DNA of 64,000 bases from Hymenobacter sp. CRA2 (GTDB lineage: Bacteria > Bacteroidota > Bacteroidia > Cytophagales > Hymenobacteraceae). The position numbers and the translations under genes are program-made. The first letter of the stretch is position 1. Each line of letters opens with the position of its first letter. Positions 1 to 9,005 of the stretch are shown piece by piece. The notes beneath the pieces are model-generated. The model saw nothing but the letters and a program-made list of their open reading frames with translations, did not search any database and was not told the DNA's origin. The stretch covers positions 62,001 to 126,000 of the forward strand of contig NZ_MVBC01000010.1 in NCBI RefSeq assembly GCF_002007105.1. Direction: 5' to 3'.

Positions 1-279
1 CGCGACTTGTTCCGCGAGCTGCTACAGGGCTCCGGCTTCGAGCTGCTGCCTTCCGAGGGCTCTTACTTTCAGCTGGCCCGCTACCAGCAGCTGGCCCCTG
101 GCCTCGACGATGTCACCTTTGCCCGCCGCCTCACGGCGGAAGCCGGGGTAGCGGTAGTGCCCGTGTCGGCGTTCTACCACGACGGCACCGACCATGGCCT
201 GGTGCGTTTCTGCTTTGCCAAGCAGGATGACACGCTGCGCGCCGCGGCCGAACGGCTACGCCGCGTACGTTTGGATTAA
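1..279 (+). CDS. Methionine aminotransferase-like (YbdL type), C-terminal part
   Basis: This is the C-terminal end (about 92 codons) of a fold-type I PLP-dependent aminotransferase whose 5' part lies before the window. The reading frame is open from base 1. The EGSYFQL segment, the VAVVPVSAFY strand and the FCFAKQDDTLRAAAERL end closely match the C-terminus of E. coli YbdL, a methionine/glutamine-type aminotransferase. The catalytic lysine would lie upstream and cannot be seen. The next gene on the same strand is a YafV-like omega-amidase, which would hydrolyse the alpha-keto acid amides such transaminases produce. The pairing supports the call. The exact substrate is inferred. Confidence 0.8.
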   Translation, partial: RDLFRELLQGSGFELLPSEGSYFQLARYQQLAPGLDDVTFARRLTAEAGVAVVPVSAFYHDGTDHGLVRFCFAKQDDTLRAAAERLRRVRLD

Positions 280-390
280 ATATCAGGCAGTTGGACGGGG
301 CCTATACAATCATTAGCACTTTACGCATTATATGTTGTGTTTTTGCTACCGATTGATTAATATGCCTTACCATCTGCCCAATAGTCATTT

Positions 391-1200
391 TTGCCTGTGT
401 CCGATCTTACCGTCTCCTTCGTTCAGTCGGCCACCCAGTGGCACGACCCGGCGGCCAACCGCGCCACGCTCACGGCGCACATTGCCGAAATTTCCGTACC
501 GACGGACCTGATTGTGCTGCCCGAGATGTTCAGCACCGGTTTTACTATGGCGGCGGCCGACTGGGCCGAGCCCGTGGAAGGCCCCACCCTGGCCTGGATG
601 CGCGAGCTGGCCGCCGAGCGCGACGCCGTGGTGACCGGCAGCGTCATCACCCACGACGAGGGCCACTACTACAACCGCCTCCTATGGGTGCGCCCCGACG
701 GCACGTACAGCCACTACGACAAGCGCCACCTGTTCCGCATGGCCGGGGAACATGAGGTCTACACCGCCGGGCAGCAGCGCCTCGTGGAAGAGTGGCGTGG
801 CTGGCGCATCTGCCCGCTGGTGTGCTACGACCTGCGCTTTCCCGTGTGGAGCCGCAACGACCAACAGCAGCCCTACGACCTGCTGCTGTACGTGGCCAAC
901 TGGCCCGCCGCCCGCCGTACCGCCTGGATTACGCTGCTGCGGGCCCGCGCTATCGAAAACCTGGCCTACACCATGGGCGTGAACTGCGTGGGCCTCGACC
1001 TCAACGGCCAGCCCTACGACGGCGACTCAGCCCTGCTCGACATGAAGGGCGAGTACCTGGTGGAAGTCGGCAATCAGGAAACGGGCATCACGCGCACGCT
1101 GCGCCGCGCCGACTTGGAGGCCTACCGCTGCCGCTTCCCGGCCCTGCTCGACGCGGATGAGTTCGAGCTGCGCACCAGCGGTGAATTGGTGAAATTGTGA
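391..1200 (+). CDS. yafV: Omega-amidase, nitrilase superfamily (YafV-like)
   Basis: This nitrilase-superfamily amidase is expected to hydrolyse omega-amides of alpha-keto acids (alpha-ketoglutaramate, alpha-ketosuccinamate) in the cytoplasm. The triad is visible: Glu45 in LPEMF, Lys111 in YDKRHLF and Cys145 in LVCYDLRF. Length (about 269 residues), the RMAGEHEVY stretch, the VEEWRGWRI strand and the C-terminal FPALLDADEF segment resemble E. coli YafV along the whole chain. The start is uncertain: TTG at 391 or GTG at 397, with no in-frame ATG near the beginning. It follows the aminotransferase by 111 bp on the same strand, consistent with a transaminase/omega-amidase salvage pair. A terminator follows at 1235. 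Confidence 0.88.
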   Translation: MPVSDLTVSFVQSATQWHDPAANRATLTAHIAEISVPTDLIVLPEMFSTGFTMAAADWAEPVEGPTLAWMRELAAERDAVVTGSVITHDEGHYYNRLLWVRPDGTYSHYDKRHLFRMAGEHEVYTAGQQRLVEEWRGWRICPLVCYDLRFPVWSRNDQQQPYDLLLYVANWPAARRTAWITLLRARAIENLAYTMGVNCVGLDLNGQPYDGDSALLDMKGEYLVEVGNQETGITRTLRRADLEAYRCRFPALLDADEFELRTSGELVKL

Positions 1201-1234
1201 ATTGGATAGTTGTCGTTCTGACAACACCTAATTA

Positions 1235-1273
1235 CCAAAACGGTCCCGACTGCAGCAGTCGGGGCCGTTTTGG
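1235..1273. terminator. Bidirectional hairpin between convergent genes
   Basis: A stem of about 19 bp (CCAAAACGGTCCCGACTGC with its complement, one mismatch) has essentially no loop. It lies between the omega-amidase gene and the convergent FG-GAP gene. The A/T-rich ends suit termination in both directions. Confidence 0.75.
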
Positions 1274-1314
1274 CTCAGGCTCGTGGCACGTTAACTCACT
1301 TGTTCACGATTTCA

Positions 1315-3594
1315 CTACTTGACGGTGAGGCGCTGCACGCCGCGGCGGCCGGTGGCGTCGGTGGCTTCCAGCAGGTACACGCCGGCGGCCAGCCCCTCCA
1401 CGCGCAGTTGGTGGCGGCGCTGCGGGGCGTCGGCTTGCCGCACGGTACGTCCGAGCAGGTCGCGCAGCACCACGCGGGCGGCGTTGGGTGTTTCCACGGT
1501 CACCACGTTATCGGCTGGGTTGGGGTATACCTGCACGGCCAGCGCGTCGGCGGCCTTGCTGCGGGTGCTCAGCACGCGGCCGCGGGTGCCATAGAGCAGC
1601 AGCCCGCCGGTTTCGAGGCCCACCACCAGCTCGGGCGCGCCGTCGGCGGTGAGGTCGGCCAGCGTGATGTGGTTGCGGGCGCGGCTGATGCGGCCCCAGT
1701 CGGAGGCCTCGTACTGGTTGGTGAGCGGGTTCAGCAGCAGGTCGGTGCGGTCGAGGAACACCCCGCTCTGGGCGCGGAAGTTGGCAAACAGGTGCAGCGT
1801 GCCGGTGTGGTCCACCGTCAGCAGGTCGGGGTTGCCGTCGCCGTCCACATCGGCCACGGCCGGCGAAATGCCGAAGGGCAGCGTGTTGGCGGCCGTGCGG
1901 ATGCGGCCAAAGTCGTCGTTGGTGAGCGTAAAGCCATCGTTCAGCGGCTGGCTGGGGTTGCGGCGGTAGTAGAGCAGGTGGCCCGCGGTGGTCTGCGAAT
2001 TGGTACCCACCAGCAGGTCCAGGTACCCGTCGCCGTCCACGTCGGTGAAGTAGGGCGTGTCGCCGGGCACGTTGCCCACGTTGTTGAGGCTGTTCAGCTG
2101 GGCGGTGTTGAACGCCGCCGGCTGGCCGGGGCGGGCCGTGTTCAGGAAGTAGTACACGAAGGTGGCGCCGATGTTGTAGCCGCCGAAGGCCAGGTCCAGG
2201 GCGCCGTCGCGGTTCAGGTCCACCAGCTGCGGGCGCAGGTTGCCCCAGTTGCCCGCCGACAGGTTCAGGTAGTCCTCGGTGACGAGGCTGAACACGGGGC
2301 GGCCGGCCGTGCCCACGTTGCGGTAGTAGGAAAGCGTGGCCCGCAGATTGTTGTAGCTCATCGGCGCGCCGTACTGGTCCTGGGCGTTGCCGATGATCAT
2401 ATCGGGCAGCCCGTCGCCGTCCACGTCGCCGAAGGTGGCGGCGGCGCCCTCGCTCACGTCGATCATCTCGCTCTGCAGGAAGCTGCCGCTGCGGCGCACG
2501 TAGGCCGGCGCGGCGGCCGTGCCGCGGTTCTCAAACCACATGCCGGTGTTGCGCAGGCTCACCAGGTCGCTGTTGTCGACCAGGCCCGGCGCCACCACCA
2601 GGTCCGCTTTGCCATCCTGGGTGGCGTCCACGGCGTAGGGCACCAGGTAGTTGGGCATGCTCACGCTGCCCAGGCCGTTGGGCAGGTTGGTCAGGATGCT
2701 GTTGGCGTCGGTGCTGGCGCTGGCGGCCGTGCCCGTGTTGCGGATGCCCACCAGCTCGGGGCAGCTGTCGCGGCCCAGCAGCAGGTCCTGGTCGCCGTCG
2801 TTGTCGAAATCCTGCAGCAGCAGCCCGAAGCCGCCGGTGTGGTTGGTCTTGTGAGGGTCGGGCGGCGCGGCGGTGCGGCAGGCCAGCCCGGCCGGGGTGT
2901 AATCGGTGCAGGTGGTGCCGCACCACGTCAGGCCCGCCCACCGGTCAGTTACCAGCTCGTACTGCAGGCCGCCGCAAGTGGGGCTGGTGTTGCGCAGGTA
3001 CTGAATCAGCGTACCGCCACCGAAGTCAAAGGCCAGAATATCGAGCTTCCCGTCGCCGTCCACGTCCTGAATGGCCGGAATGTCGTAGCCCCCGAGGTGA
3101 ATGTTGGCGCTTTGGGTGGGCGTGTAGAAGTACTCCAGCCGCGCATTGACGAGCCGGAAGCTGGGCCGGCCGTTCTGCGGCTCGTTGCGAAACACGCGCA
3201 CGTCGCCGGGGCCAGCCTGCGTCCACAGGTCGGGGCGGCCGTCGCAGTCGTAGTCGCGCAGCAGCACCCAGTTGTTGAGGTCGGCTGGAAACAGGCTTTC
3301 GTACTCGGGCGCATACTGCCAGCGGCGTCCGCCGCCCGAGGCGGGCACGCTCAGGTAGGTGAGCACGCGCGCGTTCATGCGCTCAAACACGAATAGGTCG
3401 TTGACGTTGTCCCCGTTCAGGTCGATGCTGGAGTACTGGGGGCTGTTGAGGCCGCCGGTCCACGCCTGCCGCAGTGTATCGGTACTGGTCTTGACCACGG
3501 CCGCCTGCGGGCGGTATTCGAAGCCGAACGGGCTCTGGGCCGCTGCGCCCAAGGGCAGCAGCAGGGCCAGTAACGCGGGTAAACGACGCAGCAT
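1315..3594 (-). CDS. Secreted FG-GAP/VCBS repeat protein with T9SS sorting domain
   Basis: This 759-residue secreted protein has an N-terminal signal peptide (MLRRLPALLALLLPLGAAAQ). At least nine acidic Ca-binding-like repeats follow, such as DLNGDNVND, DVDGDGKLD, DFDNDGDQD, DVDGDGLPD and DVDGDGNPD, typical of FG-GAP/VCBS beta-propeller blades. The last 75 residues (VQVYPNPADNVVTV... to GVQRLTVK) are a type A T9SS C-terminal sorting domain, so the protein should cross the outer membrane by T9SS and be attached or released. The substrate or partner is unknown; such propellers often mediate binding. It is divergent from murF, with a 114-bp spacer, and is probably monocistronic. Confidence 0.85.
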   Translation of the reverse strand: MLRRLPALLALLLPLGAAAQSPFGFEYRPQAAVVKTSTDTLRQAWTGGLNSPQYSSIDLNGDNVNDLFVFERMNARVLTYLSVPASGGGRRWQYAPEYESLFPADLNNWVLLRDYDCDGRPDLWTQAGPGDVRVFRNEPQNGRPSFRLVNARLEYFYTPTQSANIHLGGYDIPAIQDVDGDGKLDILAFDFGGGTLIQYLRNTSPTCGGLQYELVTDRWAGLTWCGTTCTDYTPAGLACRTAAPPDPHKTNHTGGFGLLLQDFDNDGDQDLLLGRDSCPELVGIRNTGTAASASTDANSILTNLPNGLGSVSMPNYLVPYAVDATQDGKADLVVAPGLVDNSDLVSLRNTGMWFENRGTAAAPAYVRRSGSFLQSEMIDVSEGAAATFGDVDGDGLPDMIIGNAQDQYGAPMSYNNLRATLSYYRNVGTAGRPVFSLVTEDYLNLSAGNWGNLRPQLVDLNRDGALDLAFGGYNIGATFVYYFLNTARPGQPAAFNTAQLNSLNNVGNVPGDTPYFTDVDGDGYLDLLVGTNSQTTAGHLLYYRRNPSQPLNDGFTLTNDDFGRIRTAANTLPFGISPAVADVDGDGNPDLLTVDHTGTLHLFANFRAQSGVFLDRTDLLLNPLTNQYEASDWGRISRARNHITLADLTADGAPELVVGLETGGLLLYGTRGRVLSTRSKAADALAVQVYPNPADNVVTVETPNAARVVLRDLLGRTVRQADAPQRRHQLRVEGLAAGVYLLEATDATGRRGVQRLTVK

Positions 3595-3708
3595 AAGGCG
3601 AGGCTTGGCGGGTGAAAAGCAACAAATAGAAATCGGACGCCGACAATCAGCAAAATTTGCGCCGGAGCCAGAAGGTTCCGGCCACCCAAATTACGCCAAC
3701 TCACCGGT

Positions 3709-5013
3709 ATGTCGCCGATTTCCATTCCCGAGCTGTACGCCCGATTCCGCCAGTGCCGCAGCGTGAGCACCGATACGCGCCAGGCGCAGGACCAGACCCT
3801 GTTCGTGGCGCTGAACGGGCCCAGCTTCCGCGGCGCCGACTTTGCCCCGCAGGCCCTGGCCCAAGGCGCGCGCCTGGCCCTCGTCGACGATGCGGCGCTG
3901 GCCGCCACCGACGCGGAGCGCTACGCCTACGTGCCCGACACGCTATTGGCCCTGCAGCAGCTGGCGCATCATCACCGGCGGCAGCTCGGCGCCCTGCCCG
4001 TGCTGGCCGTGACGGGCTCCAACGGCAAAACCACCACCAAGGAGCTGCTGCACGCCGTGCTCAGCCGCCGCTACCGCGTGCAGTACACCCGCGGCAACCT
4101 CAACAACCACATCGGCGTGCCGCTGACGCTGCTCAGCATCGACGCCGCGCAGCACGATCTGGCGGTGGTGGAAATGGGCGCTAATCACCAGGGCGAAATC
4201 GAGAGCTACTGCCAGTACGCCGAGCCCACGCACGGACTCATCACCAACATCGGCAAGGCGCACCTGGAGGGCTTCGGCGGGGCCGAGGGCGTGGCCAAGG
4301 GCAAAACCGAGCTGTTTCGCTACCTGGCCGCTACGGGCGGCACGGCCTTCGTGAACACCCAGGATACGCGCCTGCCCGCGCTGGGCGAGCTGGTGCCCCA
4401 GCGCGTGACCTACCCCAGCCCCGGCGACACCTACCCGGCCGAACTCGTAGCGGCCGCCCCGCGTGTGGAGCTGCGCCTCTTCGACGGCACGCCGGTGCAG
4501 GCCGCCATTACGGGCGCCTACAACTTCCTGAACCTGGCCGCCGCCGCCGCTGTGGGGGCGCATTTCGGCGTTTCCACGGCCGATATTGCCGCTGCCCTGG
4601 CCGGCTATGACCCGCAAAACAACCGCTCGCAGCTGGTGCGCACCGAGCGCAACGAGGTAATTCTGGACGCCTACAACGCCAACCCGTCGTCCATGGCCGC
4701 GGCCATTGCCAGCCTGGCGGCGCGCCCGGCCCCAGTGGCCGGGAAAGTGGCTATCCTGGCCGATATGTTTGAGCTGGGCGACGAAAGCGCCGCCGAGCAC
4801 CACGCCCTCGGCGAGCTGCTGGCGCGGCAGGAGTTCGGCACGGTGCTGCTCATCGGCGAGGAAATGCAGCGGGCGCAGCGCCCCGGCTTCCGCCACTTCG
4901 CTACCAAGGCGCAGGCCGCGCACTGGCTGCGCGAACATCCGCTCGCAGGCCGCCTGATCCTGGTGAAAGGCTCGCGCGGTATGGGCCTGGAAACGCTGAT
5001 GGAACTGTTGTAA
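3709..5013 (+). CDS. murF: UDP-N-acetylmuramoyl-tripeptide--D-alanyl-D-alanine ligase
   Basis: This Mur ligase adds D-Ala-D-Ala to UDP-MurNAc-tripeptide in the cytoplasm, the last cytoplasmic peptide step of peptidoglycan synthesis. The N-terminal substrate domain contains STDTR and the GANFAP-like GADFAP. The ATP-binding P-loop is TGSNGKTTTKELL (about residues 102-114). EMGANHQGEI follows, then the central NIGKAHLEGFGG motif and the C-terminal DAYNANPSSM motif characteristic of MurF. The length of 434 residues is normal. It stands alone, away from the usual division/cell wall cluster. It is divergent from the FG-GAP gene and ends at a long perfect inverted repeat. Confidence 0.95.
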   Translation: MSPISIPELYARFRQCRSVSTDTRQAQDQTLFVALNGPSFRGADFAPQALAQGARLALVDDAALAATDAERYAYVPDTLLALQQLAHHHRRQLGALPVLAVTGSNGKTTTKELLHAVLSRRYRVQYTRGNLNNHIGVPLTLLSIDAAQHDLAVVEMGANHQGEIESYCQYAEPTHGLITNIGKAHLEGFGGAEGVAKGKTELFRYLAATGGTAFVNTQDTRLPALGELVPQRVTYPSPGDTYPAELVAAAPRVELRLFDGTPVQAAITGAYNFLNLAAAAAVGAHFGVSTADIAAALAGYDPQNNRSQLVRTERNEVILDAYNANPSSMAAAIASLAARPAPVAGKVAILADMFELGDESAAEHHALGELLARQEFGTVLLIGEEMQRAQRPGFRHFATKAQAAHWLREHPLAGRLILVKGSRGMGLETLMELL

Positions 5014-5094
5014 GGGTAAGCGTTGAGGCGGGTAGGAGTGTAAGAGTTGTCGGGCTGATGACTCTTACACTCCTACCCGCCTCAACGCTTACCC
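5014..5094. repeat. Perfect 34-bp inverted repeat between convergent murF and rmlC
   Basis: The arms at 5014-5047 and 5061-5094 are exact reverse complements, 34 bp each, with a 13-nt loop. The element begins directly after the murF stop codon and ends two bases before the rmlC stop codon. There is no classical T-tract. It probably works as a bidirectional terminator, but the perfect arms are much longer than termination needs. Confidence 0.9.
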
Positions 5095-5096
5095 TA

Positions 5097-5648
5097 TTAG
5101 AACGGGCTGTCCAGGTCGGCCAGCTTCGGCAGGATTTCGTCTTTGGGCGACACGTTCGGGGCGCCGCCGGTCCAGCCCCAGTCGATGCCGATGGCTGGGT
5201 CGTTCCACAGCAGGCCGCCTTCGGAGGCGGGGTGGTAGTAGTTGGAGCACTTGTAGAGGAACACGGTGTCGTCGTCGAGGGCGAGGAAGCCGTGGGCGAA
5301 GCCGACCGGGATGTAGAGCATGTTGGCCCGCTCGGCGTCGAGCAGGGCGGCGGTGTACTGCCCGTAGGTGGGCGAGTCGCGGCGGATGTCCACGGCCACG
5401 TCGTAGGCGCGGCCCCGGGCCACGCGCACCAGCTTGGCCTGGGCGTAGGGCGGGCGCTGAAAGTGCAAGCCGCGCAGCACGCCAGCCGAGGAAATGGATT
5501 GGTTGTCCTGCACCCACTCCTCCCCGATGCCGGCCTTCTCGGCCAGCGTGCGGGCGCTGTACGACTCGAAGAACACGCCACGGGCGTCGCCGAAAATGCG
5601 CGGCACCAGCTCGATAACCCCGCTGAGCGGGTGTTGGATAACTTCCAT
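5097..5648 (-). CDS. rmlC: dTDP-4-dehydrorhamnose 3,5-epimerase
   Basis: This cupin-fold epimerase converts dTDP-4-keto-6-deoxyglucose to dTDP-4-keto-L-rhamnose during dTDP-rhamnose synthesis. Its 183 residues match the family. The GVLRGLHFQ segment carries the catalytic histidine. The IPVGFAHGF strand, the VFLYKCSNYYHP segment with the catalytic tyrosine and the GLLWNDPAIGIDW motif are all visible. The other rml genes are absent, so this is an isolated copy beside a glycosyltransferase gene, from which it is separated by 73 bp on the same strand. The two probably contribute to surface polysaccharide. The stop codon abuts the long inverted repeat. Confidence 0.93.
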   Translation of the reverse strand: MEVIQHPLSGVIELVPRIFGDARGVFFESYSARTLAEKAGIGEEWVQDNQSISSAGVLRGLHFQRPPYAQAKLVRVARGRAYDVAVDIRRDSPTYGQYTAALLDAERANMLYIPVGFAHGFLALDDDTVFLYKCSNYYHPASEGGLLWNDPAIGIDWGWTGGAPNVSPKDEILPKLADLDSPF

Positions 5649-5721
5649 AAGTCAGGAGAACGGGGAAAGGCGAAGAAGAAGGAGCGGCGGGGGCACGTAC
5701 GCACCGGCCCGGCCGAAGGGT

Positions 5722-6840
5722 TTAGCGGCGGCCGATTTCGGCCACGGTGCGCAGGTATTTGTCGAGCACCAGCCGCTCGTCGAACTTGGTTTCGGCCAGG
5801 CGGCGCGAGGTCTGGCCCATGCGCTGCAGCTCGGCGTCGGGCAGGCCGAGTACCTGCAGCATCTTGGCCGCGAGGTCGTCGGCGGAGCGTACCTGGCACA
5901 GGTAGCCGTTTTGGCCGTCGACCACGGTTTCGCGGCAGCCGGGCACGTCGGTGGTCACCAGGGGCTTGCCCAGGGCGGCGGCTTCGAGCAGGGTTTTGGG
6001 GGTGCCTTCGCGGTAGGAGGGCAGCACCACGCAGTCGGCCTGGCGGATGTGGCTGGGCACGTCGTCGGAGGTGCCGAGGTACTCCACGTTACCGGCCTTC
6101 ATCCACTCCTCAAACACCGCGCGCTTCACGCCCACGCCGCCCGACTCATCGATGCCGCCGAGCAGCTGAATGCGGGTACCGGGCACGGCGGCGCGCACCT
6201 GCCGGGCGGCCTCGAAGTACTCTTCCACGCCCTTTTCGTAGAGCACGCGGGCAATCATGAGGAACACGAACGGCGCGTGGCGCACGGGCGCGGCCGGGTC
6301 GGGGCGGAACTTCTCCACGTCGATGCCCGAGCCGGGCACCAGGTCGGTGATGCTCTCGCGCACGAGGCCGTGCTCCAGGAAAAGCTGCCGGTCGTCGTTG
6401 TTCTGAAAAAATACCCGCTTGGGGAAGCGAAAGGCGAAGCGGTACAGCCCCAGCGCCACCTTGCTCACGAAGTTCTTGACGATGAACACCGTGCCCAGGC
6501 CCGACACGTTGTTGGCGCACGGAATGCCCGCCAGCCGGGCCGCGATGGTGCCGTAGATGTTGGGCTTGATGGTGTAGTGCAGGATGACGTCGGGCCGCTC
6601 GCGGCGGTAGATGTCGTAGAAGCGCTTGGTGAGCAGGGCGTCCTTGACGGGGTTGGTGCCCTTGTTTTCCATCAATACCGGCACGTAGCGGCAGCCCAGC
6701 TCGGTTTCGAGGCGCTGGGAGTAGGCGTCGGGCGGGGCAATGGCCAGCACCTCGTGGCCGGCCTGCTGCAGGGCGCGCACGAGGTTGCGGCGAAAGTTCC
6801 AGATGTTCCAGCTGGTATTGATGACGATGGCAACGCGCAT
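5722..6840 (-). CDS. Family 4 glycosyltransferase (GT-B, PglA-like)
   Basis: This is a GT-B retaining glycosyltransferase of about 372 residues, read from the ATG at 6840 (MRVAIVINTSW). An in-frame upstream extension to 6945 has no plausible start context. The N-terminal domain has the FRRNLVRALQQAGHEV motif and HYTIKPNIYG. The C-terminal domain has RVLYEKGVEEYFEAA and the donor-binding E-x7-E motif in YREGTPKTLLEAAALGKP. The overall pattern resembles PglA-type or capsular transferases that add N-acetylhexosamine to undecaprenyl-linked sugars; the sugar is inferred only weakly. It precedes rmlC on the same strand and may be cotranscribed with it. Confidence 0.85.
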   Translation of the reverse strand: MRVAIVINTSWNIWNFRRNLVRALQQAGHEVLAIAPPDAYSQRLETELGCRYVPVLMENKGTNPVKDALLTKRFYDIYRRERPDVILHYTIKPNIYGTIAARLAGIPCANNVSGLGTVFIVKNFVSKVALGLYRFAFRFPKRVFFQNNDDRQLFLEHGLVRESITDLVPGSGIDVEKFRPDPAAPVRHAPFVFLMIARVLYEKGVEEYFEAARQVRAAVPGTRIQLLGGIDESGGVGVKRAVFEEWMKAGNVEYLGTSDDVPSHIRQADCVVLPSYREGTPKTLLEAAALGKPLVTTDVPGCRETVVDGQNGYLCQVRSADDLAAKMLQVLGLPDAELQRMGQTSRRLAETKFDERLVLDKYLRTVAEIGRR

Positions 6841-6965
6841 AAAAAAGCCGGCGCGGGTAGGGCGCCGGGCGGCAAAGGTAAGGCAGCCGGGCGGCTGACG
6901 CGGCAATGCCGGCCGGAAGCGGCCGCTGGTGCAGCCGCCGCGCAAGTGCTCCGCCAGGAAACGAC

Positions 6966-7045
6966 TGTAGGTTATTCGTGCCGCCGACGAAAATAACCTA
7001 CACGCATTGTAGCTTATTTTCGTCGGCGGCGCGAATAACCTACAC
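6966..7045. repeat. Imperfect 38-bp inverted repeat
   Basis: The arms at 6966-7003 and about 7008-7045 share GTAGGTTATTCG and GCCGCCGACGAAAATAA with two or three mismatches and a very short loop. The element lies downstream of the T9SS gene at 7073 and upstream of the glycosyltransferase, both on the minus strand. It can form a strong hairpin in RNA and may terminate the upstream gene. Confidence 0.8.
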
Positions 7046-7072
7046 CCGCCGCGCGCTTAGGCAGCGGCCGGC

Positions 7073-8902
7073 TTAGTGGTGCCGCACCTGTATCCGGTGC
7101 CGAATGGCCCGCCCGCCGATTCGCAAAAAGTACGTTCCTTCGGGCAGCGCCCGTGTGGATAGCTGATGCTGCCTGGCCGCCACCGTTGCCACCGGCGCGC
7201 CGGAAGCGTTGTAGAGGGTGGCCCCGGCGCTGCTTTTGATGGTCAGCGACTCGTCGGCCGGGTTGGGGTAAGCGGCTTGCTGGGCGGTGCTCGTGCCGCA
7301 GGTGTAGTCAAACTCCTCGCAGAAGAAGGTGCCTACCTGGAACACGTTGACGGCCGTGCCAGCCGGGGTGCAGCTGTTGCGCACTTCCACCATCAGGTCG
7401 AAGGAGCCCTGCGGATCGGTAATGTACACGGGCACCTGATTGCCGGTGGAGCCGAAGCGCAGGCGGCCGCCGTTGCCGCTGATGCTCCATTTGAACGTGG
7501 CGCCCGGGTCGGCGGCGCGGGCCGTGAAATACACGAGGCCGGTGCTGCACAGGTTGAGGTCGTTGTAGCCCAGGCTGTCGGGCTGGGGCGGACCGTAGCT
7601 GGCCTTGAAGGCCGTGATGGCGCTGGCGGCGCAGTTGGCATTGACGGCCTGCACCCGCACCGTGCCGCTGCCCCCGCCCGTGGCCGAGCCCACCGATACG
7701 CTGGCCCCGGTGGCGCTGGTGGCCCCGTTGACGCGCATCGAGCCGGTGGTCGTCCAGGCATAGGAGGTGGCGCCCGGGGCGCTGGCCGTGATGGTGGCGG
7801 GCTGGCAGAGCACCTGCACGGCCCCCGGCTGCGGCTGCGGCAGCCCGCTGAGCGTGGGCTGGGCTACCTGCGCCACCACCGATACCGTAACGGGCGTCGC
7901 CATTGTCGGTGCCGGTGCGCAGGCCCCGTTGCGGCAGTAAGTGCCCTGCAGACCGGCTGTACCCGTGCCGCTGCCGCCCGAGGCCACGAGCACGGGCGCG
8001 GCCGTGTTGCCGCCGCTCACCAGCTGCAGTACCCCGCCGGCGCTCCAGCTGTAGTTTGTGAAGCTGCCGCCGGTCGGCAGCGGATCATAAGCCGGGCGGA
8101 AGTGGTAGTCGGTCTGGTCGCCGCAGCTGAGCGTCAGGTTGCCCCCGTTGGGGGTGCGGTCGGTGACGATGCGCAAGGTGGGCACCGGGCGCGTGACGGT
8201 AGCCGATGCCGCCAGGCTCTGGCTAGATACCGTACTGGTCGGGCCATTGAAACCGCAGGAGGTATCGGCCGCACGCACCGTAACGGTGCCGCCGGTGCCA
8301 GGTGTAGGCGTGACTGCGATGCTGTTGCCGCTGTAGTTGTTGATGAGCACGGCCGTTGTTCCATCCGAAGGCTGGCCGTTGGGAAACTGCCAGAACTGCG
8401 GGATGGTCCAGTAGTAGCCAGAGGCCAGTACTGTCGGGCTGTTCGCCGGCCCGGGCACGCTCACCTGCGGCACACTCAGGGTGACGGAACCCGTTGCGTT
8501 GTTGCCGAAGCCCACGTCGCCGCTGACCGTGACCGGGCCGATGGCCGTCTGGCTCAGCGAGCGGACGAAGACGCTTTTGGGACCATACAGCTGACTAGAA
8601 GTTGAATTGACGCACCCTGTAGCTTGTACCTGCAAGCTGGTCGGGTTGCCAGGTCCCGTGGGTACATCATTCCACACCACGCTGACCAAGGCTGTGCCGA
8701 CGCCGTTCACGATCTGCCCACCATTAATGGTCCAAGTGTAGCTGCACCCGCCCGACGAGGCGGCTGTGGTCACGCTGTACAGGTACGTTCTACCCGGGCA
8801 CACAGGCTGCCCGTTCGTAGGGTCGTTGATGCCTTGGCCAGCGGCGCCTTGCGCCAACAGCCCGAGCAACAGCAACAAATAGAGGTGTTGAAGTCGTCGC
8901 AT
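7073..8902 (-). CDS. Secreted PKD/Ig-like adhesin-type protein with T9SS sorting domain
   Basis: About 609 residues are read from ATG 8902 (MRRLQHLYLLLLLGLLAQG), which gives a clean signal peptide; the longer in-frame start at 8962 would bury it. The mature region begins with a NGQPVCPGRTYLYSV module followed by serial Ig/PKD-like modules (for example the YAWTTTGSMRVNG and FKWSISGNGG strands). It ends with a T9SS type A sorting domain (AAYPNPADESLTI... to RHRIQVRHH). It is probably surface exposed. It is the only intact member of a local family: two upstream truncated genes share its first domain (CPGRxYxYxV and GPVTVSGDVGFG-type motifs). It follows the first outer-membrane paralogue by 103 bp and may be cotranscribed with it. 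Confidence 0.8.
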   Translation of the reverse strand: MRRLQHLYLLLLLGLLAQGAAGQGINDPTNGQPVCPGRTYLYSVTTAASSGGCSYTWTINGGQIVNGVGTALVSVVWNDVPTGPGNPTSLQVQATGCVNSTSSQLYGPKSVFVRSLSQTAIGPVTVSGDVGFGNNATGSVTLSVPQVSVPGPANSPTVLASGYYWTIPQFWQFPNGQPSDGTTAVLINNYSGNSIAVTPTPGTGGTVTVRAADTSCGFNGPTSTVSSQSLAASATVTRPVPTLRIVTDRTPNGGNLTLSCGDQTDYHFRPAYDPLPTGGSFTNYSWSAGGVLQLVSGGNTAAPVLVASGGSGTGTAGLQGTYCRNGACAPAPTMATPVTVSVVAQVAQPTLSGLPQPQPGAVQVLCQPATITASAPGATSYAWTTTGSMRVNGATSATGASVSVGSATGGGSGTVRVQAVNANCAASAITAFKASYGPPQPDSLGYNDLNLCSTGLVYFTARAADPGATFKWSISGNGGRLRFGSTGNQVPVYITDPQGSFDLMVEVRNSCTPAGTAVNVFQVGTFFCEEFDYTCGTSTAQQAAYPNPADESLTIKSSAGATLYNASGAPVATVAARQHQLSTRALPEGTYFLRIGGRAIRHRIQVRHH

Positions 8903-9005
8903 AAGCGTAAAAGAGGGTTGGAATGGAAAAAGGATATCGAGCTTGGCCTGTAACAGGGTCACGCAAGAAGCATCTACCCAAAAGAGAAGCGGCTCGTCAG
9001 CTACC

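Noticed and set aside
1270-3396. Long plus-strand open frame rich in Val, His, Ala and Gln opposite the FG-GAP gene
   Set aside because: The minus strand encodes a clear T9SS protein. The plus-strand frame has no domain, and its composition is what GC-rich antisense DNA gives.
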